64,000 nt of DNA from contig JBGFSY010000003.1 in assembly GCA_041277045.1 (NCBI GenBank), positions 1 to 64,000 of the forward strand, given 5' to 3'. Source of the DNA: Reddybacter sp041277045 (GTDB lineage Bacteria > Pseudomonadota > Gammaproteobacteria > Pseudomonadales > Porticoccaceae). The notes under the pieces are model-generated. The model was not told where the DNA came from and made no database searches. It saw nothing but the letters and a program-made list of their open reading frames with translations. Of this stretch, positions 62,678-64,000 are shown piece after piece. How positions within the stretch are numbered: position 1 is the first letter of the stretch; every line of letters starts with the position of its first letter. The translations under genes and the position numbers were made by a program.

Positions 62678-64000
62678 ATGAATACCGAATATCGCAAATC
62701 TCTACCCGGTACCCAGCTCGATTTTTTCGACACGCAAGCAGCTGTCGATGCTATCGAACCCGGCGCCTACGCTAAGCTGCCCTATGTCTCCCGCGTTTAT
62801 GCCGAAAACCTGGTACGCCGCTGTGAGCCCGAAGTACTGACCGACTCTCTGAAGCAGATCATTGAAGGTAAGCAAGATCTCGACTTTCCCTGGTACCCGG
62901 CACGCGTCGTGTGTCACGATATTCTCGGCCAAACCGCACTGGTTGACCTCGCCGGCCTGCGCGACGCCATTGCCGACAAGGGCGGCGACCCTGCCAAAGT
63001 GAACCCCGTGGTACCGACGCAGTTGATTGTCGACCACTCTCTGGCCGTAGAAGCCCCCGGTTTTGACAAGGACGCCTTCGCTAAAAACCGCGCTATTGAA
63101 GACCGTCGCAACGAAGATCGCTTCCACTTTATTAACTGGACCAAAAAGGCCTTTAAAAACGTCGACGTGATCCAGCCCGGCAACGGCATCATGCACCAGA
63201 TTAACCTGGAGAAAATGTCGCCGGTGATTCAGTCCCGCGACGGCGTGGCCTTCCCCGATACACTAGTTGGCACCGACAGCCACACGCCTCACGTTGACGC
63301 TCTGGGTGTAATCGCCCTCGGCGTTGGTGGTCTAGAAGCCGAAACCGTGATGCTGGGTCGTCCCTCCTACATGCGCCTGCCCGACATCATTGGTGTTGAG
63401 CTATTAGGTAAAGCGCAACCGGGTATTACCGCCACCGACATCGTCCTGGCCTTGACCGAATACCTGCGCAACGAGAAAGTCGTTTCCTCCTACCTTGAGT
63501 TCTACGGCGAAGGTGCTGCCAACTTGAGCCTAGGGGATCGTGCGACTATCTCCAATATGACCCCCGAGTTTGGTGCCTCTGCGGCGATGTTCTACATCGA
63601 CCAGCAAACCATCGACTATCTGAAAATCACCGGTCGCGAGGCCGAGCAGGTGAAGTTGGTTGAGACTTACGCCAAGCAAACTGGCCTGTGGGCAGATAGC
63701 CTGAAGACGGCCGAATACCCCCGCGTGTTGAGCTTTGACCTCTCCACCGTCGTGCGCACCATCGCTGGCCCGTCCAACCCCCACGCCCGTGTGCCAACGT
63801 CAGAGCTGGCCGCCCGCGGTATCTCCGGTGTGGTTGAGAATGAAGAGGGCCTGATGCCCGATGGCGCAGTGATTATTGCCGCCATCACCAGCTGCACCAA
63901 CACCAGTAACCCGCGCAATGTGATTGCCGCAGCGCTGATTGCCCGCAACGCCAATAAGCTGGGTTTGACCCGCAAGCCCTGGGTGAAGACCTCCTTTGCG
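62678..64000 (+). CDS. acnD: Fe/S-dependent 2-methylisocitrate dehydratase AcnD, 5' part
   Basis: 441 codons are visible, open to the window edge; the family has about 860. MNTEYRKSLPGTQLDFFDTQ matches AcnD N-termini. PGNGIMHQINLE, FPDTLVGTDSHTPHVDALGV and the cluster Cys in AAITSCTNTSNPRNV are aconitase motifs. AcnD with PrpF turns 2-methylcitrate into 2-methyl-cis-aconitate. AAGGAG lies 11 bases before the ATG. Confidence 0.95.
   Translation, partial: MNTEYRKSLPGTQLDFFDTQAAVDAIEPGAYAKLPYVSRVYAENLVRRCEPEVLTDSLKQIIEGKQDLDFPWYPARVVCHDILGQTALVDLAGLRDAIADKGGDPAKVNPVVPTQLIVDHSLAVEAPGFDKDAFAKNRAIEDRRNEDRFHFINWTKKAFKNVDVIQPGNGIMHQINLEKMSPVIQSRDGVAFPDTLVGTDSHTPHVDALGVIALGVGGLEAETVMLGRPSYMRLPDIIGVELLGKAQPGITATDIVLALTEYLRNEKVVSSYLEFYGEGAANLSLGDRATISNMTPEFGASAAMFYIDQQTIDYLKITGREAEQVKLVETYAKQTGLWADSLKTAEYPRVLSFDLSTVVRTIAGPSNPHARVPTSELAARGISGVVENEEGLMPDGAVIIAAITSCTNTSNPRNVIAAALIARNANKLGLTRKPWVKTSFA

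Overview
The window looks like a chromosomal segment of a marine-type gammaproteobacterium of the Pseudomonas/Cellvibrio/Spongiibacter kind. This is inferred from gene content and order: gltA next to sdhCDAB-sucAB-lpd-sucCD; mfd, gap, nqrA-F, apbE, nqrM and lolCDE in the order known from Pseudomonas; a Na+-translocating NQR; CysB; ThrH; and a GntR-prpB-prpC-acnD propionate cluster. No rRNA or tRNA gene and no CRISPR array was seen.

Left end (1-3.9 kb), accessory: the 5' end of an IS3-type element (1-126) abuts an AT-rich gene for an unknown membrane protein (124-1032). That gene has the layout of an integron cassette read leftward. Then come an attI/promoter region with several inverted repeats, and a divergent integron integrase (1385-2377) with a near-perfect LexA box in its promoter. 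Next are a decayed fragment of a P2-type phage replication protein A (2522-3061) and a hydroxylaminobenzene mutase-like membrane protein.

Central metabolism (3.9-19 kb): citrate synthase on the minus strand faces away from sdhCDAB-sucAB-lpd-sucCD, an almost complete TCA-cycle block. DUF2835, a dimeric dUTPase, malate dehydrogenase and a Bcp peroxiredoxin follow.

Mixed housekeeping (19.5-29.5 kb): yajC, a D-cysteine desulfhydrase-like PLP enzyme, an AGCS Na+/amino-acid symporter, a 5'-nucleotidase, a TauE/SafE exporter, cysB, thrH, pabB, rraA and an rRNA-type methyltransferase.

Less ordinary region (29-36 kb): a 1287-residue protein joins a Ycf48/BNR-like beta-propeller to a multi-membrane-span KAP P-loop NTPase. 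It is followed by a Baeyer-Villiger monooxygenase and by the frameshifted C-terminal remnant of a short-chain dehydrogenase.

Molybdopterin block (36-38.6 kb): moaA-moaB-moaC-moaD, preceded by a structured leader that may be a Moco-type RNA; no moaE is present.

Envelope and respiration (38.6-59.4 kb): two L,D-transpeptidases, a YqhA-like protein, csiV with an in-frame 9-bp minisatellite, mfd, a lipoprotein, gap, nqrABCDEF-apbE-nqrM, lolCDE and a DUF2062 protein.

Right end (59.6-64 kb): a GntR regulator with two palindromic operator candidates, then prpB, prpC and the 5' part of acnD (methylcitrate cycle), cut by the window edge.

The points most worth following up are the IS-interrupted integron cassette with its SOS-controlled integrase, the propeller-KAP NTPase fusion, and the repeat structures in the attI spacer and in csiV.
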